Under the pieces are notes generated by a model. That model made no database searches. It worked only from the letters and a program-made list of their open reading frames with translations, and was not told the origin of the DNA. From Pedobacter sp. KBS0701 (lineage in GTDB: Bacteria; Bacteroidota; Bacteroidia; Sphingobacteriales; Sphingobacteriaceae), in contig NZ_CP042171.1 in assembly GCF_005938645.2 (NCBI RefSeq), positions 3,658,001 through 3,722,000 of the forward strand: a stretch of 64,000 bases of DNA, written 5' to 3'. Within the stretch, counting starts at the first letter, position 1, and every line of letters begins with the position of its first letter. Shown here piece by piece: positions 51,267-64,000 of the stretch. The translations under genes were made by a program, and so were the position numbers.

Positions 51267-54200
51267 ATGCAACAAGTAGAAATCTATAAGCCTAAAAATA
51301 AAATCCGTTTTGTAACCGCTGCATCCCTTTTCGATGGACACGACGCCACCATCAATATTATGCGTCGTATCCTCCAATCTTCAGGTGCCGAAGTGATTCA
51401 CCTTGGCCACAATCGATCGGTTGACGAAGTGGTAAACTGTGCCATTCAGGAAGATGTTCAGGGCATTGCAATGACATCTTATCAGGGCGGACACATTGAA
51501 TACTTTAAATACATGCACGATCTCCTGCAAGAAAGAGGTTCCGGACATATTAAAATATTTGCAGGTGGTGGCGGCGTAATCCTACCTTCAGAAATTGAAG
51601 AACTTCAGGCTTACGGAATTTCTAAAATCTACTCTCCGGATGATGGCCGTAAAATGGGGTTGCAGGGCATGATCAATGATATGCTGATCCAAACCGATTT
51701 CGTTACCAAATCCAATATCACTAACGAGCTCGAAACCATTCCAACAAAAGATATCAAAGCCATCGCCGGGGCCATTACCGTTGCAGAAAATGATCCCGAA
51801 GGCGCGCAGAAATTTGTTGATGAATTAAAAAAACTCTCCAAAAATAATACGGCGCCTATCTTGGGCATTACCGGAACTGGCGGTGCCGGAAAATCGTCTT
51901 TAGTAGATGAACTTGTTCGACGTTTTTTGGTAGAAGTGAAAGATAAAACTTTAGCTATCATATCAGTAGATCCTTCGAAAAGAAAAACAGGCGGGGCATT
52001 ACTTGGCGACCGTATCCGCATGAATGCGATCAACAATCCCAGGGTTTATATGCGCTCATTAGCTACCCGGCAGGCCAATCTTGCCCTATCCAAAAATGTA
52101 CAGGAAAGTATCGATATCTGTAAAGCAGCAGGTTATGATTTAATTATTGTAGAAACTTCGGGCATTGGCCAATCGGATACTGAAATTACCGAACATTGCG
52201 ATGTTTCGCTTTATGTAATGACTCCCGAATTTGGGGCGGCTACACAATTAGAGAAAATCGACATGTTAGATTTCGCCGATTTGGTAGCCATTAATAAATT
52301 CGACAAAAGAGGCGCTTTAGATGCCTTACGTGATGTACGTAAGCAATACAAACGTAACCATAATATTTTCGATGCCAAAGACGATGAAATTCCTGTCTAC
52401 GGAACCATGGCTTCGCAATTTAACGATCCAGGCATGAACAACCTGTTTGTGGCCTTAATGGAGCAAATCAAATTAAAAACCGGAACAGATTTTAAAGCCA
52501 AAATGGAATTAACTTCCGATCAATCAGAGAAAATTTACATTATCCCTCCCGATCGCATCCGCTACCTGGCAGAAATTGCCGAAGCAAGCCAGACATATAA
52601 CGAATGGGTAGATAAACAGGCCAACATCGCCCGCAAAATGTACCAGCTTAAAGGTGTAATCGATTTATTAAGCGAGAATAATTCCCCTCTTCCAGAGGGG
52701 TGTCTGCAGGACGGGGTGTCAAAAAGCCTAAATGCAACCTATGAATTCTTCGAAGAGCAATTAGATGGCGAATGCAAACGTTTACTCCGACAATGGCCAG
52801 AAACCAAAAGAGCTTACAAAGAAGAATTTTTCATTTATAAAGTCCGCGATAAAGAAATTAAACAGCCTTTATTTTACGAATCACTTTCCAAACTGAATAT
52901 CCCAAAGGTAGCCTTACCAAGATATGAAGATTGGGGCGATATTTTAAGGTGGCTGTTAACCGAAAACCTACCCGGCGAATTTCCCTATGCGGCAGGTGTA
53001 TTTCCTTTAAAAAGAGATGGTGAAGATCCTACCAGGATGTTTGCCGGAGAAGGTGGCCCCGAAAGAACGAATAAACGTTTTCACTATGTGTCGTTAGGCC
53101 AACCAGCACATCGCTTATCCACCGCATTTGATTCCGTTACCCTTTATGGAGAAGATCCTCATATTCGCCCCGATATTTACGGGAAAATCGGAAACTCGGG
53201 TGTAAGTATTGCCACTTTGGATGATGCCAAAAAATTATACTCCGGTTTTGATCTTTGTGCGCCATCTACTTCAGTATCCATGACCATTAACGGTCCGGCA
53301 CCAATGTTATTGGGCTTTTTCATGAATGCCGCAATTGATCAGCAATGCGAAAAATACATTATTGAAAATGGTTTAACAGAAGAAGTTGAGGCTAAAATTG
53401 TTTCGATTTATAAAGCCAAAAATATAGAAAGACCATCATACAATGGTGTGCTTCCGGAAGGAAACGACGGCTTAGGTTTGATGCTTTTAGGCGTTACAGG
53501 CGATCAGGTTTTACCTGGTGATGTTTATGCGAGCATAAGGGCAAAAGCCATTAGTTCAGTAAGGGGAACCGTTCAGGCCGATATTTTAAAGGAAGATCAG
53601 GCACAGAATACCTGCATATTTTCAACAGAATTTGCCTTAAGGATGATGGGCGATATCCAGAAATACTTTATCGATGAAAAAGTAAGGAATTTCTATTCGG
53701 TTTCCATTTCTGGCTATCACATTGCAGAAGCTGGAGCCAATCCGATCTCACAGCTGGCTTTTACCCTAAGTAACGGATTTACCTTTGTAGAATATTATTT
53801 AAGCAGGGGCATGCATATTGATGATTTTGCACCTAACTTATCTTTCTTCTTCTCCAATGGAATTGATCCTGAATACGCCGTTATCGGTCGCGTAGCCAGA
53901 AGAATCTGGGCCAAAGCCATCAAGAATAAATATAAAGGGAACGATCGTTCACAGAAGCTTAAATATCATATTCAAACTTCTGGTCGTTCATTACATGCCC
54001 AGGAAATCGATTTTAATGATATCCGAACCACTCTACAGGCACTATATGCCATTTACGATAACTGTAATTCACTCCACACCAATGCTTATGATGAAGCCAT
54101 TACTACGCCTACAGAAGAATCTGTAAGGAGAGCCATGGCAATCCAACTGATCATTAACAGGGAACTAGGCCTGGCCAAAAACGAAAATCCGCTACAAGGC

Positions 54201-54662
54201 GCTTTTATCATCGAAGAACTGACTGACCTGGTAGAAGATGCTGTTCTTGCCGAATTTAAGCGCATAAACGATCGTGGCGGTGTTTTAGGGGCAATGGAAA
54301 CCATGTATCAACGTGGGAAAATCCAGGAAGAAAGTTTGTATTACGAAACCCTGAAACATACCGGCGAATACCCGATTGTAGGTGTAAATACGTTTTTAAA
54401 TAAAAATGGTTCCCCTACTATTGTTCCCGGCGAAGTGATACGTGCTACTAAAGAGGAAAAGCAGTACCAGATTTCAGCATTGCAGAAATTTCAGGGCCGT
54501 AATGCAGACCGTTCAGCAGATTTACTGAAACAATTGCAAAAATCAGCCATTGCAGGCGATAACATCTTTGAACAGTTAATGGAAATCTGCAAAATTTGTT
54601 CTTTAGGTCAAATTAGTAAAGCCCTTTACGAGGTAGGTGGACAATATAGAAGAAACATGTAA
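51267..54662 (+). CDS. icmF: Fused isobutyryl-CoA mutase (IcmF): B12 domain, G-protein chaperone and mutase
   Basis: A 1131-residue protein with three parts in the IcmF order. The cobalamin-binding domain (about 10-145) has the base-off motif at DGHDA (His25) and [12 protein letters not shown]. The MeaB-like GTPase (about 190-410) has Walker [10 protein letters not shown] (about 204-212), [20 protein letters not shown] and INKFDKRG. The mutase barrel (about 560-1100) carries [12 protein letters not shown] and the substrate-binding [13 protein letters not shown]. IcmF interconverts isobutyryl- and n-butyryl-CoA (and isovaleryl/pivalyl forms in some). Residues about 471-487 ([15 protein letters not shown]) come from a genomic-repeat-like DNA segment and look inserted. 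Single gene. Confidence 0.92.
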   Translation: MQQVEIYKPKNKIRFVTAASLFDGHDATINIMRRILQSSGAEVIHLGHNRSVDEVVNCAIQEDVQGIAMTSYQGGHIEYFKYMHDLLQERGSGHIKIFAGGGGVILPSEIEELQAYGISKIYSPDDGRKMGLQGMINDMLIQTDFVTKSNITNELETIPTKDIKAIAGAITVAENDPEGAQKFVDELKKLSKNNTAPILGITGTGGAGKSSLVDELVRRFLVEVKDKTLAIISVDPSKRKTGGALLGDRIRMNAINNPRVYMRSLATRQANLALSKNVQESIDICKAAGYDLIIVETSGIGQSDTEITEHCDVSLYVMTPEFGAATQLEKIDMLDFADLVAINKFDKRGALDALRDVRKQYKRNHNIFDAKDDEIPVYGTMASQFNDPGMNNLFVALMEQIKLKTGTDFKAKMELTSDQSEKIYIIPPDRIRYLAEIAEASQTYNEWVDKQANIARKMYQLKGVIDLLSENNSPLPEGCLQDGVSKSLNATYEFFEEQLDGECKRLLRQWPETKRAYKEEFFIYKVRDKEIKQPLFYESLSKLNIPKVALPRYEDWGDILRWLLTENLPGEFPYAAGVFPLKRDGEDPTRMFAGEGGPERTNKRFHYVSLGQPAHRLSTAFDSVTLYGEDPHIRPDIYGKIGNSGVSIATLDDAKKLYSGFDLCAPSTSVSMTINGPAPMLLGFFMNAAIDQQCEKYIIENGLTEEVEAKIVSIYKAKNIERPSYNGVLPEGNDGLGLMLLGVTGDQVLPGDVYASIRAKAISSVRGTVQADILKEDQAQNTCIFSTEFALRMMGDIQKYFIDEKVRNFYSVSISGYHIAEAGANPISQLAFTLSNGFTFVEYYLSRGMHIDDFAPNLSFFFSNGIDPEYAVIGRVARRIWAKAIKNKYKGNDRSQKLKYHIQTSGRSLHAQEIDFNDIRTTLQALYAIYDNCNSLHTNAYDEAITTPTEESVRRAMAIQLIINRELGLAKNENPLQGAFIIEELTDLVEDAVLAEFKRINDRGGVLGAMETMYQRGKIQEESLYYETLKHTGEYPIVGVNTFLNKNGSPTIVPGEVIRATKEEKQYQISALQKFQGRNADRSADLLKQLQKSAIAGDNIFEQLMEICKICSLGQISKALYEVGGQYRRNM
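52681..52722. repeat. Repeat-like segment inside the icmF reading frame
   Basis: CCCCTCT-tcc-AGAGGGG (52684-52700) followed by TGTCTGCAGGACGGGGTG is a palindromic, GC-rich element unlike the surrounding codons, of the kind that recurs between genes in this bacterial group. It is read in frame without stop. Confidence 0.55.
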
Positions 54663-54706
54663 TAAAAAAAGCCCCCATAAAGTGTCTAACTTTTTGGGGG
54701 CACTGC
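54663..54706. terminator. Terminator between icmF and the desaturase
   Basis: GCCCCCATAAAGT (54671-54683) and ACTTTTTGGGGGC (54689-54701) pair. The A-run before it acts as the T-run on the minus strand, so it mainly serves the minus-strand desaturase gene; it may end icmF too. Confidence 0.75.
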
Positions 54707-54741
54707 AAAACCGAGGGCTTTATATATCTTCTGTATGACTA

Positions 54742-55722
54742 TTATCCAGCAATCCAGCTAAATTTATAATCAATCGTTGGATTTTTCATTCGCTCTGCAA
54801 CACGTAATAAACGCGAAGGTAAAGCCATAATATAATCACGGGCTTTTTCACCAGCCTCATTTAGATCGCGCATCCCTTCAATTTTCCAGTCTTCAATCAA
54901 CTGTTGCATAATTTCAACATAATCAATTGCAGTATAAACGCCTAAACGCTGTGCAGCATCGGTAAAGTGACCAAAAGTCTGACCAATCTTCAAACCTACC
55001 TCACGTAAGAAATGCGCTGGCATTACAATTTTCTGGCGCATCATATCTTCAAAAGCCAACATCGCTTCATTAGGATCAACTTCGAAAATACGGTTCATGA
55101 AATCTTTATAAGCCTTAGCATGTCTCGCCTCATCAGAAGCAATTACACCACACATTCTTGATAATAAAGTATCACCGTCTTTTTTTGCTAGAGAAGCTAC
55201 CCTTCTGTGGGAAATATTGGTTGCCATTTCCTGGAAAGAGGTGTAGATAAAGTTACGGTATGGATCATGCCCGGTACCGATATCGAAACCGTCAGCAATC
55301 AGATATTGTGTAGAAATTTCCATCTGGCGCATATCTACACGACCTGACAGATATAAATATTTATTTAACAAATCACCATGACGGTTCTCTTCAGCGGTCC
55401 AATGTCTGTTCCATTTCATCCATCCACCATCTTCTTTCATGCTTGGACCCTGTACCATGGCTAACCACGATTCGTAAGTAGGCAATGCTTCTTCAGTGAT
55501 CGTATCGCCGATTAATACGGCTACAAGATCGTAAGAAAGATCCTTTGCATTATCCCTTAATATTCTAATATCTTGATAAAATGTTTCGCTAGTAGAATCA
55601 GGAAGAAAATCAGATGGTTGCCAGTTAGTATCAATTGGTTTAAGATAGGTATCCATCATCTCCAGCATATACTTTTCTATATGCACCATCACTTCCCTTC
55701 TTTTATCTGCAAAAAAACTCAT
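54742..55722 (-). CDS. Acyl-[acyl-carrier-protein] desaturase
   Basis: A 326-residue soluble di-iron enzyme that inserts a double bond into ACP-bound fatty acids. The iron ligands are visible in the two family motifs: EENRHG (first Glu-x-x-His) and DEARHAKAY (second), with a further Glu in FQEMATNISHRRVA. No membrane segments, as expected for this soluble family rather than the membrane FADS type. It is the only gene on its strand here, with its own -7 box and terminator. Role: unsaturated fatty acid supply. Confidence 0.92.
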   Translation of the reverse strand: MSFFADKRREVMVHIEKYMLEMMDTYLKPIDTNWQPSDFLPDSTSETFYQDIRILRDNAKDLSYDLVAVLIGDTITEEALPTYESWLAMVQGPSMKEDGGWMKWNRHWTAEENRHGDLLNKYLYLSGRVDMRQMEISTQYLIADGFDIGTGHDPYRNFIYTSFQEMATNISHRRVASLAKKDGDTLLSRMCGVIASDEARHAKAYKDFMNRIFEVDPNEAMLAFEDMMRQKIVMPAHFLREVGLKIGQTFGHFTDAAQRLGVYTAIDYVEIMQQLIEDWKIEGMRDLNEAGEKARDYIMALPSRLLRVAERMKNPTIDYKFSWIAG

Positions 55723-55748
55723 TATTTGTATTTATATATTGTTAACAA

Positions 55749-55756
55749 CAAAGATA
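55749..55756 (-). promoter_or_regulatory. -7 box of the desaturase gene
   Basis: On the minus strand TATCTTTG (TAnnTTTG), 26 bases before the start codon. Confidence 0.55.
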
Positions 55757-55910
55757 ACCAAATATTGCGGCAAACCTTATGATATTAACATATTTAGCGC
55801 TAAATCAGTTTTAAATGTGATCAAAATCAGTAAGATGCTCTTAAATGGCATTCTATAGATGGTGAGTGACGATTTAGATAATCCTTTTCAATTGTTTTTA
55901 TTTTTTCAAA

Positions 55911-56375
55911 GCGCAGTTTCCTGTGCGTTCAGGGTTTGATTCGGTACTGCTGTTCGTTTTACTCCGCCCATGAAGAATTGGCTCCGTGCTCATTCCCATC
56001 AGTGCTATGGAAAACGGATCATGGAATAGAATCGTCTCTGCGGAATCAGCGTGATCTGCGGGAGCAACTCTTAACTTTTCTTAACTCCTTAATGGTAAAA
56101 AAAACCTCCTAGTTTTGAAGCGCAGTTTCCTGTGCTTGTAGGCCAGGTTCCCTCCTGCTGTACGCTGAATCCTTTTGGGAAACCATTCTAACATAAACAA
56201 TCATCTTTACCCAAAAGGGATACCGCTTCCATCAGGGCTGTTTAACCCTGGCCAGAAGATAAAAACAGGTAAGATGGAAAACGGATGATGGAATGGCCTC
56301 TGCGGAGATCAGCGTGATCTGCGGGAACACTCCCTTAAACTTTCTTCACTCCTTAATGGTGAGAATAATCAAGAA
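55911..56375. repeat. Two diverged direct copies of a non-coding element
   Basis: Copy 1 is about 55911-56096 and copy 2 about 56118-56364, with the shared words listed for the spacer entry. The copies differ by small insertions and many substitutions. Confidence 0.55.
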
Positions 56376-56426
56376 CTGTTAATTAAATGGAAGCTAATAA
56401 TATATTTCAAAAAGCCTTTAAAACGA

Positions 56427-56461
56427 AGAAAACCCTTCAACATTTCTGCTGAAGGGTTTCT
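56427..56461 (-). terminator. Hairpin after the distal 5S gene
   Basis: AAACCCTTCA (56430-56439) and TGAAGGGTTT (56450-56459), followed on the minus strand by TTTTCTTCG. Confidence 0.6.
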
Positions 56462-56468
56462 TTTAAGA

Positions 56469-56579
<111 letters not shown>

Positions 56580-56727
56580 ATATTTTTAATTAAGGTTGAA
56601 GGAAGGAGGGTTTTAGGGAGGGAGGGTTATACCTTCCGCCTTTCTACCGTCGGCCTTCCAGCCTTAATGTATATCGATTTCAGTATTTCAATTTTGCTGA
56701 CCTTAAACACAAGGCCTTGTATATAAC

Positions 56728-56764
56728 AAGAAAACCCTTCAACATTTCTGCTAAAGGGTTTCTT
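56728..56764 (-). terminator. Hairpin between the two 5S genes
   Basis: AAACCCTT (56732-56739) and AAGGGTTT (56754-56761), a copy of the hairpin after the distal 5S gene with one changed loop-end base. Confidence 0.5.
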
Positions 56765-56770
56765 TTAAGA

Positions 56771-56881
<111 letters not shown>

Positions 56882-57019
56882 ATGTTTTTAATTAAGGTTA
56901 AAGGGAGGAGGGTTTTAGGGTGGGAGGGTATATACCTTCCGCCTTTCTACCTTCGGCCTTCCAGCCTTAAATGACATATTATTGAAAGAAGTTAGTTTGA
57001 AGAACAAACAACAGTCTGT

Positions 57020-59897
<2,878 letters not shown>

Positions 59898-60326
59898 CTA
59901 CTCTTGCGCCTTTTGCGCCGCAAGGTATGCTTTTTTGCTCTTGTTATGATGTCTCATTCCCAACGTAAAGTCGGGAGAGCACAAACACAACAGTCGCCTA
60001 TTGTTGTTTGCTCTTCTTTTTTAACTTCTTCCAATATGTCAAAGAACTTTACTGAGGCTGAAGGCCGAAGGTATAAAGGCGGAGGGTTTCATTGTCCCCA
60101 ACCTAAGCTTCGTTTCAGCTTCGTTAGTAAAAAACTGCGGTCTCGAACCGTTTCATATTTCGATATTATTATATCTATATATGTGCCCCCTGGCGTTTCT
60201 TCTTTTCTTAATCTTTATGTCAATGTATATTATCTATCCCGATAATAAGGTATTTATTCTGTTGTGGTCTATGTACCGGCTTAAAGTTTACCTCTTTGCC
60301 TTCTACCTTCTGACCCTCAACCTCAA
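59898..60326. other. Spacer between 23S and tRNA-Ala
   Basis: AT-rich transcribed spacer containing GGCTGAAGGCCGAAGGTATAAAGGCGGAGGG-like wording (about 60058-60089), the inverse of the pyrimidine words next to the 5S genes. RNase III processing stems are expected here but I did not delimit them. Confidence 0.5.
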
Positions 60327-60403
60327 TGGTGGAGAATAACGGAGTCGAACCGTTGACCTCCTGCGTGCAAGGCAGGCGCTCTAGCCAGCTGAGCTAATCC
60401 CCC
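60327..60403 (-). tRNA. tRNA-Ala (TGC)
   Basis: 77 bases with encoded CCA. On the minus strand it begins GGGGGATTAGCTCAG, has the anticodon TGC within CTTGCACG, the T-loop GGTTCGACTCC and ends ACCA. The position in the 16S-23S spacer is standard. Confidence 0.97.
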
Positions 60404-60485
60404 AGAGTATCAGTTTTGAGTTTGGAGTCATTAGTCTGGAGTATTCATAACTCCCAGGCTCTTTTCTCTTTACTCCCAACTTCAA

Positions 60486-60562
60486 TGGTAGTCCCGTCCA
60501 GATTTGAACTGGAGACCCCTACATTATCAGTGTAGTGCTCTAACCAGGCTGAGCTACGGGAC
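60486..60562 (-). tRNA. tRNA-Ile (GAT)
   Basis: 77 bases with encoded CCA. On the minus strand it begins GTCCCGTAGCTCAG, has the anticodon GAT within CTGATAAT, the T-loop GTTCAAATC and ends ACCA. It lies between 16S and tRNA-Ala. Confidence 0.97.
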
Positions 60563-60813
60563 TTCTTGATTTCAGGTAAGCAATAGTTTGCAGTATATAG
60601 TATCTTACCGCTACTGCTTCCTTTGGCTTCCCCTTCTTGTCTCCGTTAAGCTTACCTTTATAGTAGCCCACCGTTTTCTTCTGGGTGTTTCTTTTTTCTC
60701 TTGTGCTTTTAAAGTATTTAGTATCCAGTATCAAGACCTTAAGCCTTATACCTTATTACCATATACCTTAATTAGAAATATCATGTTGCGTGGCGAGTAG
60801 GTGAGTCTACTCC

Positions 60814-62338
<1,525 letters not shown>

Positions 62339-62670
62339 AAATGTGTTGTAAGATGCTGACCAGTTTTAACTATTGTTAAAAATAGTCTTCTTTTTTTTAT
62401 GTTGTCTGTTAGACACCACCTTTAAAATAAAGCTACGTAATCATGTACTTTGATCGGTACTCCATTACCTCGCTACGCTACATTGACATCTCTTTTAAGA
62501 ACTTACTGACCTGGTAAACCTCACGGCCGGTCATTTATATATATATCTTCAAACTTCTGTTCGTTCAAGTCGTGTTCGTCTTAAACGTGTTTCCATTTGT
62601 TTCAATCTTTTTTCTATCTTTCCGGCATCCGCCGTTCCGATTTTTTTACCCTTCCTTTCGGTTGGGAGTG

Positions 62671-62700
62671 CAAAGGTAAGGATCTTTTCCGAACTTCCAA
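62671..62700 (-). promoter_or_regulatory. rRNA promoter P1 (nearest to 16S)
   Basis: On the minus strand TTG (62698-62700), 19 bases, then TACCTTTG (62671-62678). The upstream side is a run of A and T, resembling an UP element. Confidence 0.75.
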
Positions 62701-62795
62701 ATAAAATAAATTTTATTTTTTAAGCCTTCTTCTGTCCTTGTTTGCTTTTCAATATGCCAGGTTTAACTGGCTTTCCGTTCTTCCGAACCGGGCTG

Positions 62796-62825
62796 CAAAG
62801 GTAACAATCTTTTTCTCTTCCGCAA
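62796..62825 (-). promoter_or_regulatory. rRNA promoter P2
   Basis: On the minus strand TTG (62823-62825), 19 bases, then TACCTTTG (62796-62803), again with AT-rich sequence upstream. Confidence 0.75.
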
Positions 62826-62903
62826 TATTTATTTTAAAATAAATCCTGCTCTCCTATCTCTATAACACCTTTTCAACTAAAACCCTTCCTCCGAAGCGGG
62901 ATG

Positions 62904-62933
62904 CAAAAGTAGGAAAATTCTCTACAACGCCAA
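62904..62933 (-). promoter_or_regulatory. rRNA promoter P3 (farthest)
   Basis: On the minus strand TTG (62931-62933), 19 bases, then TACTTTTG (62904-62911). Confidence 0.7.
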
Positions 62934-63044
62934 AGGTTTTTTACAGAATAGCACAGGCTTTAACGTAAGTTGATGGTTTTCAGCAGGAAAAAGTTTTACT
63001 ATAGTTAAAACTTTTTGAAGCAAAAGGTGTTTGCGTCTACTTAT

Positions 63045-63079
63045 AAACCTCGCAGGTTTCTAAAAACCTGCGAGGTTTG
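63045..63079. repeat. Palindrome with AAACCTCGCAGGTTT arms
   Basis: AACCTCGCAGGTTT and AAACCTGCGAGGTT flank a short CTAA loop, a 14-bp stem. The T-rich ends could terminate transcription, but the wording resembles a repeat common between genes in this phylum. Confidence 0.6.
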
Positions 63080-63300
63080 ATCTGAAGACTTCCCAAGTTC
63101 CCGGCGCACACGCTTCCTGGAAACTTCGTAAGTTACTCCCCTGCCCCGCCCACCTAAACCCGATTGCAGTGGTAGCTGCAGGCTTCACGCCGGCACTACA
63201 AACGGAAAGCGGGAACATGCTGATATAGTAGCACAACAATTGCTTTTCTGAAAAAATAATAAAAAGCTATAAAAGAATGGCTTAATAATTCATTTGGCTA

Positions 63301-64000
63301 TTAGGCCTTAATAACGGCTACAAGTTTTTTGCTCAAATTTAGACCTAGAACTAAAACTAATCCAGCTATTAATCCAAAAGCAAATTCACGGAGAATTGAA
63401 GGGAAAGAAGGGAAAATATGATGCATAAAAGCAATATTGTGCGCAAAAATCCCACCTGATACCAATATTAGTGCAACCGTTCCTACAATACTTAAAATTT
63501 TAATAATAACAGGCAGCGATTTAACCAGGATTTTTCCGATTGTTGAAAAAATACCTTTATCGCCAGAGGCTTTCACCAAACGGTATCCAGCATCATCCAT
63601 TCTGACAATAAGCGCCACTATACCATAAACGCCAATGGTTGCCAATAATGCGATAACGGAAACAGTTATGATCTGGATAACAAGCTTTTCATCCAAAACA
63701 CTGCCTAATGCTATAATGACAATTTCTATCGACAGGATAAAATCAGTAGTTATAGCAGATCTTATTTTTGTCTTTTCTGCTGTCTCGCCTTCTTCGATCA
63801 CTTCTTTAGCTTCAACATACGAGGGCTTAGGCCGATGGAAAAAATATTCAACAATTTTTTCAACCCCTTCATAAGCCAGATACAAGCCACCCAATACCAA
63901 GATTACTTTAATCGCAACCGGAAAAAAAACATTAAGCAGCAACGCGATTGGAACAATGATGATTTTATTCACTAAAGAACCCTTGGTGATTGCCCATAGC
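63301..64000 (-). CDS. DUF808 (YedI-like) membrane protein, 5' end outside window
   Basis: At least 232 codons are read from the window edge. The visible N-terminal part LWAITKGSLVNKIIIVP matches the family's conserved segment that lies about 60 residues into complete proteins, so the frame continues beyond base 64000 and the GTG at 63972 is not the start. Several transmembrane segments follow (e.g. VIKVILVLGGLYLAYEG, SIVGTVALILVSGGIFAHNI), and the C-terminus is complete. The family is a conserved inner-membrane protein of unknown function. Confidence 0.85.
   Translation of the reverse strand, partial: LWAITKGSLVNKIIIVPIALLLNVFFPVAIKVILVLGGLYLAYEGVEKIVEYFFHRPKPSYVEAKEVIEEGETAEKTKIRSAITTDFILSIEIVIIALGSVLDEKLVIQIITVSVIALLATIGVYGIVALIVRMDDAGYRLVKASGDKGIFSTIGKILVKSLPVIIKILSIVGTVALILVSGGIFAHNIAFMHHIFPSFPSILREFAFGLIAGLVLVLGLNLSKKLVAVIKA

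Larger units (their letters stand above)
55723..56426. other. Gene-free spacer with duplicated segments
   Basis: Two diverged copies of the same order of words are present at about 55910-56100 and 56115-56375: AAGCGCAGTTTCCTGTGC, then GGAAAACGGAT[CG]ATGGAAT, then CTCTGCGG..ATCAGCGTGATCTGCGG, then CTTTCTT..ACTCCTTAATGGT. No open frame of note. Confidence 0.6.
62341..63300. other. rRNA leader, promoters and a repeat-rich spacer
   Basis: Between 16S and the DUF808 gene: about 330 bases of leader, then three tandem promoters (62671-62933), then a hairpin CCTCGCAGGTTT..AAACCTGCGAGG (63047-63077) and GC-rich words (TTCCCGGCGCACACGCTTCC, 63098-63117) that look like dispersed repeats. No gene. Confidence 0.6.

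Overview
The window comes from a low-GC member of the Bacteroidota, most likely a Pedobacter-like Sphingobacteriaceae. The evidence is the gene families (SPOR protein with HU-CCDC81 domains, DUF4783, PafA phosphatase, fused IcmF mutase, Bacteroidota-type MACPF lipoprotein), the many -7 boxes of the form TAnnTTTG, and a 16S 3' end reading GGAATACCTCCTTTCT. No species was identified by search; this is reading only.

Layout. 1-2.7 kb: the 3' end of purA, a small ParE/RelE-type toxin-antitoxin pair and pabB. 2.8-4.0 kb: an IS110-family insertion sequence with a structured non-coding 5' flank. 4.2-7.2 kb (minus strand): an M48 lipoprotein protease, plsY, nadC and a DUF4783 gene. 7.3-17.6 kb: gpmI, lon, an LpxR-like lipid A deacylase, an L,D-transpeptidase, a MACPF lipoprotein, arfB, ferritin and cmk. 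18-30.5 kb: secreted and envelope proteins (DUF1080, TPM, SH3b), rpsA, an S41 protease, a GH20 hexosaminidase, and an AraC regulator next to an aldehyde dehydrogenase-DUF779 unit. 30.7-38.1 kb: a DCC-family protein, pyrR-pyrB, and a very long TPR protein followed by a plugless beta-barrel protein. 38.8-43 kb: an ECF sigma factor overlapping a membrane-anchored protein with a barrel-like C-terminus, a methyltransferase and two unknown genes. 43.5-47.2 kb: a tight four-gene envelope-energising operon (SPOR/HU protein, TolQ/ExbB, TolR/ExbD, TonB/TolA-like). 47.5-55.7 kb: folC, PafA, a VOC protein, icmF and an acyl-ACP desaturase. 56.4-62.9 kb: a complete rRNA operon on the minus strand (16S, tRNA-Ile, tRNA-Ala, 23S, then two 5S genes) with three tandem promoters. 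The window ends inside a DUF808 membrane protein.

Most coding content is housekeeping. The less ordinary material is: the IS110 element with a candidate bridge-RNA region beside a dispersed palindrome; a MACPF protein that may be an anti-competitor toxin; an icmF gene that appears to carry a genomic repeat read in frame; a sigma/anti-sigma-like pair whose partner ends in a barrel-like domain; a SPOR protein with a repeated EHPNRFGH motif; and many intergenic palindromes and word-like repeats. Several genes (pabB, cmk, and less strictly folC and pyrR) have the -7 promoter box so close to the start codon that leaderless or nearly leaderless mRNAs are expected.
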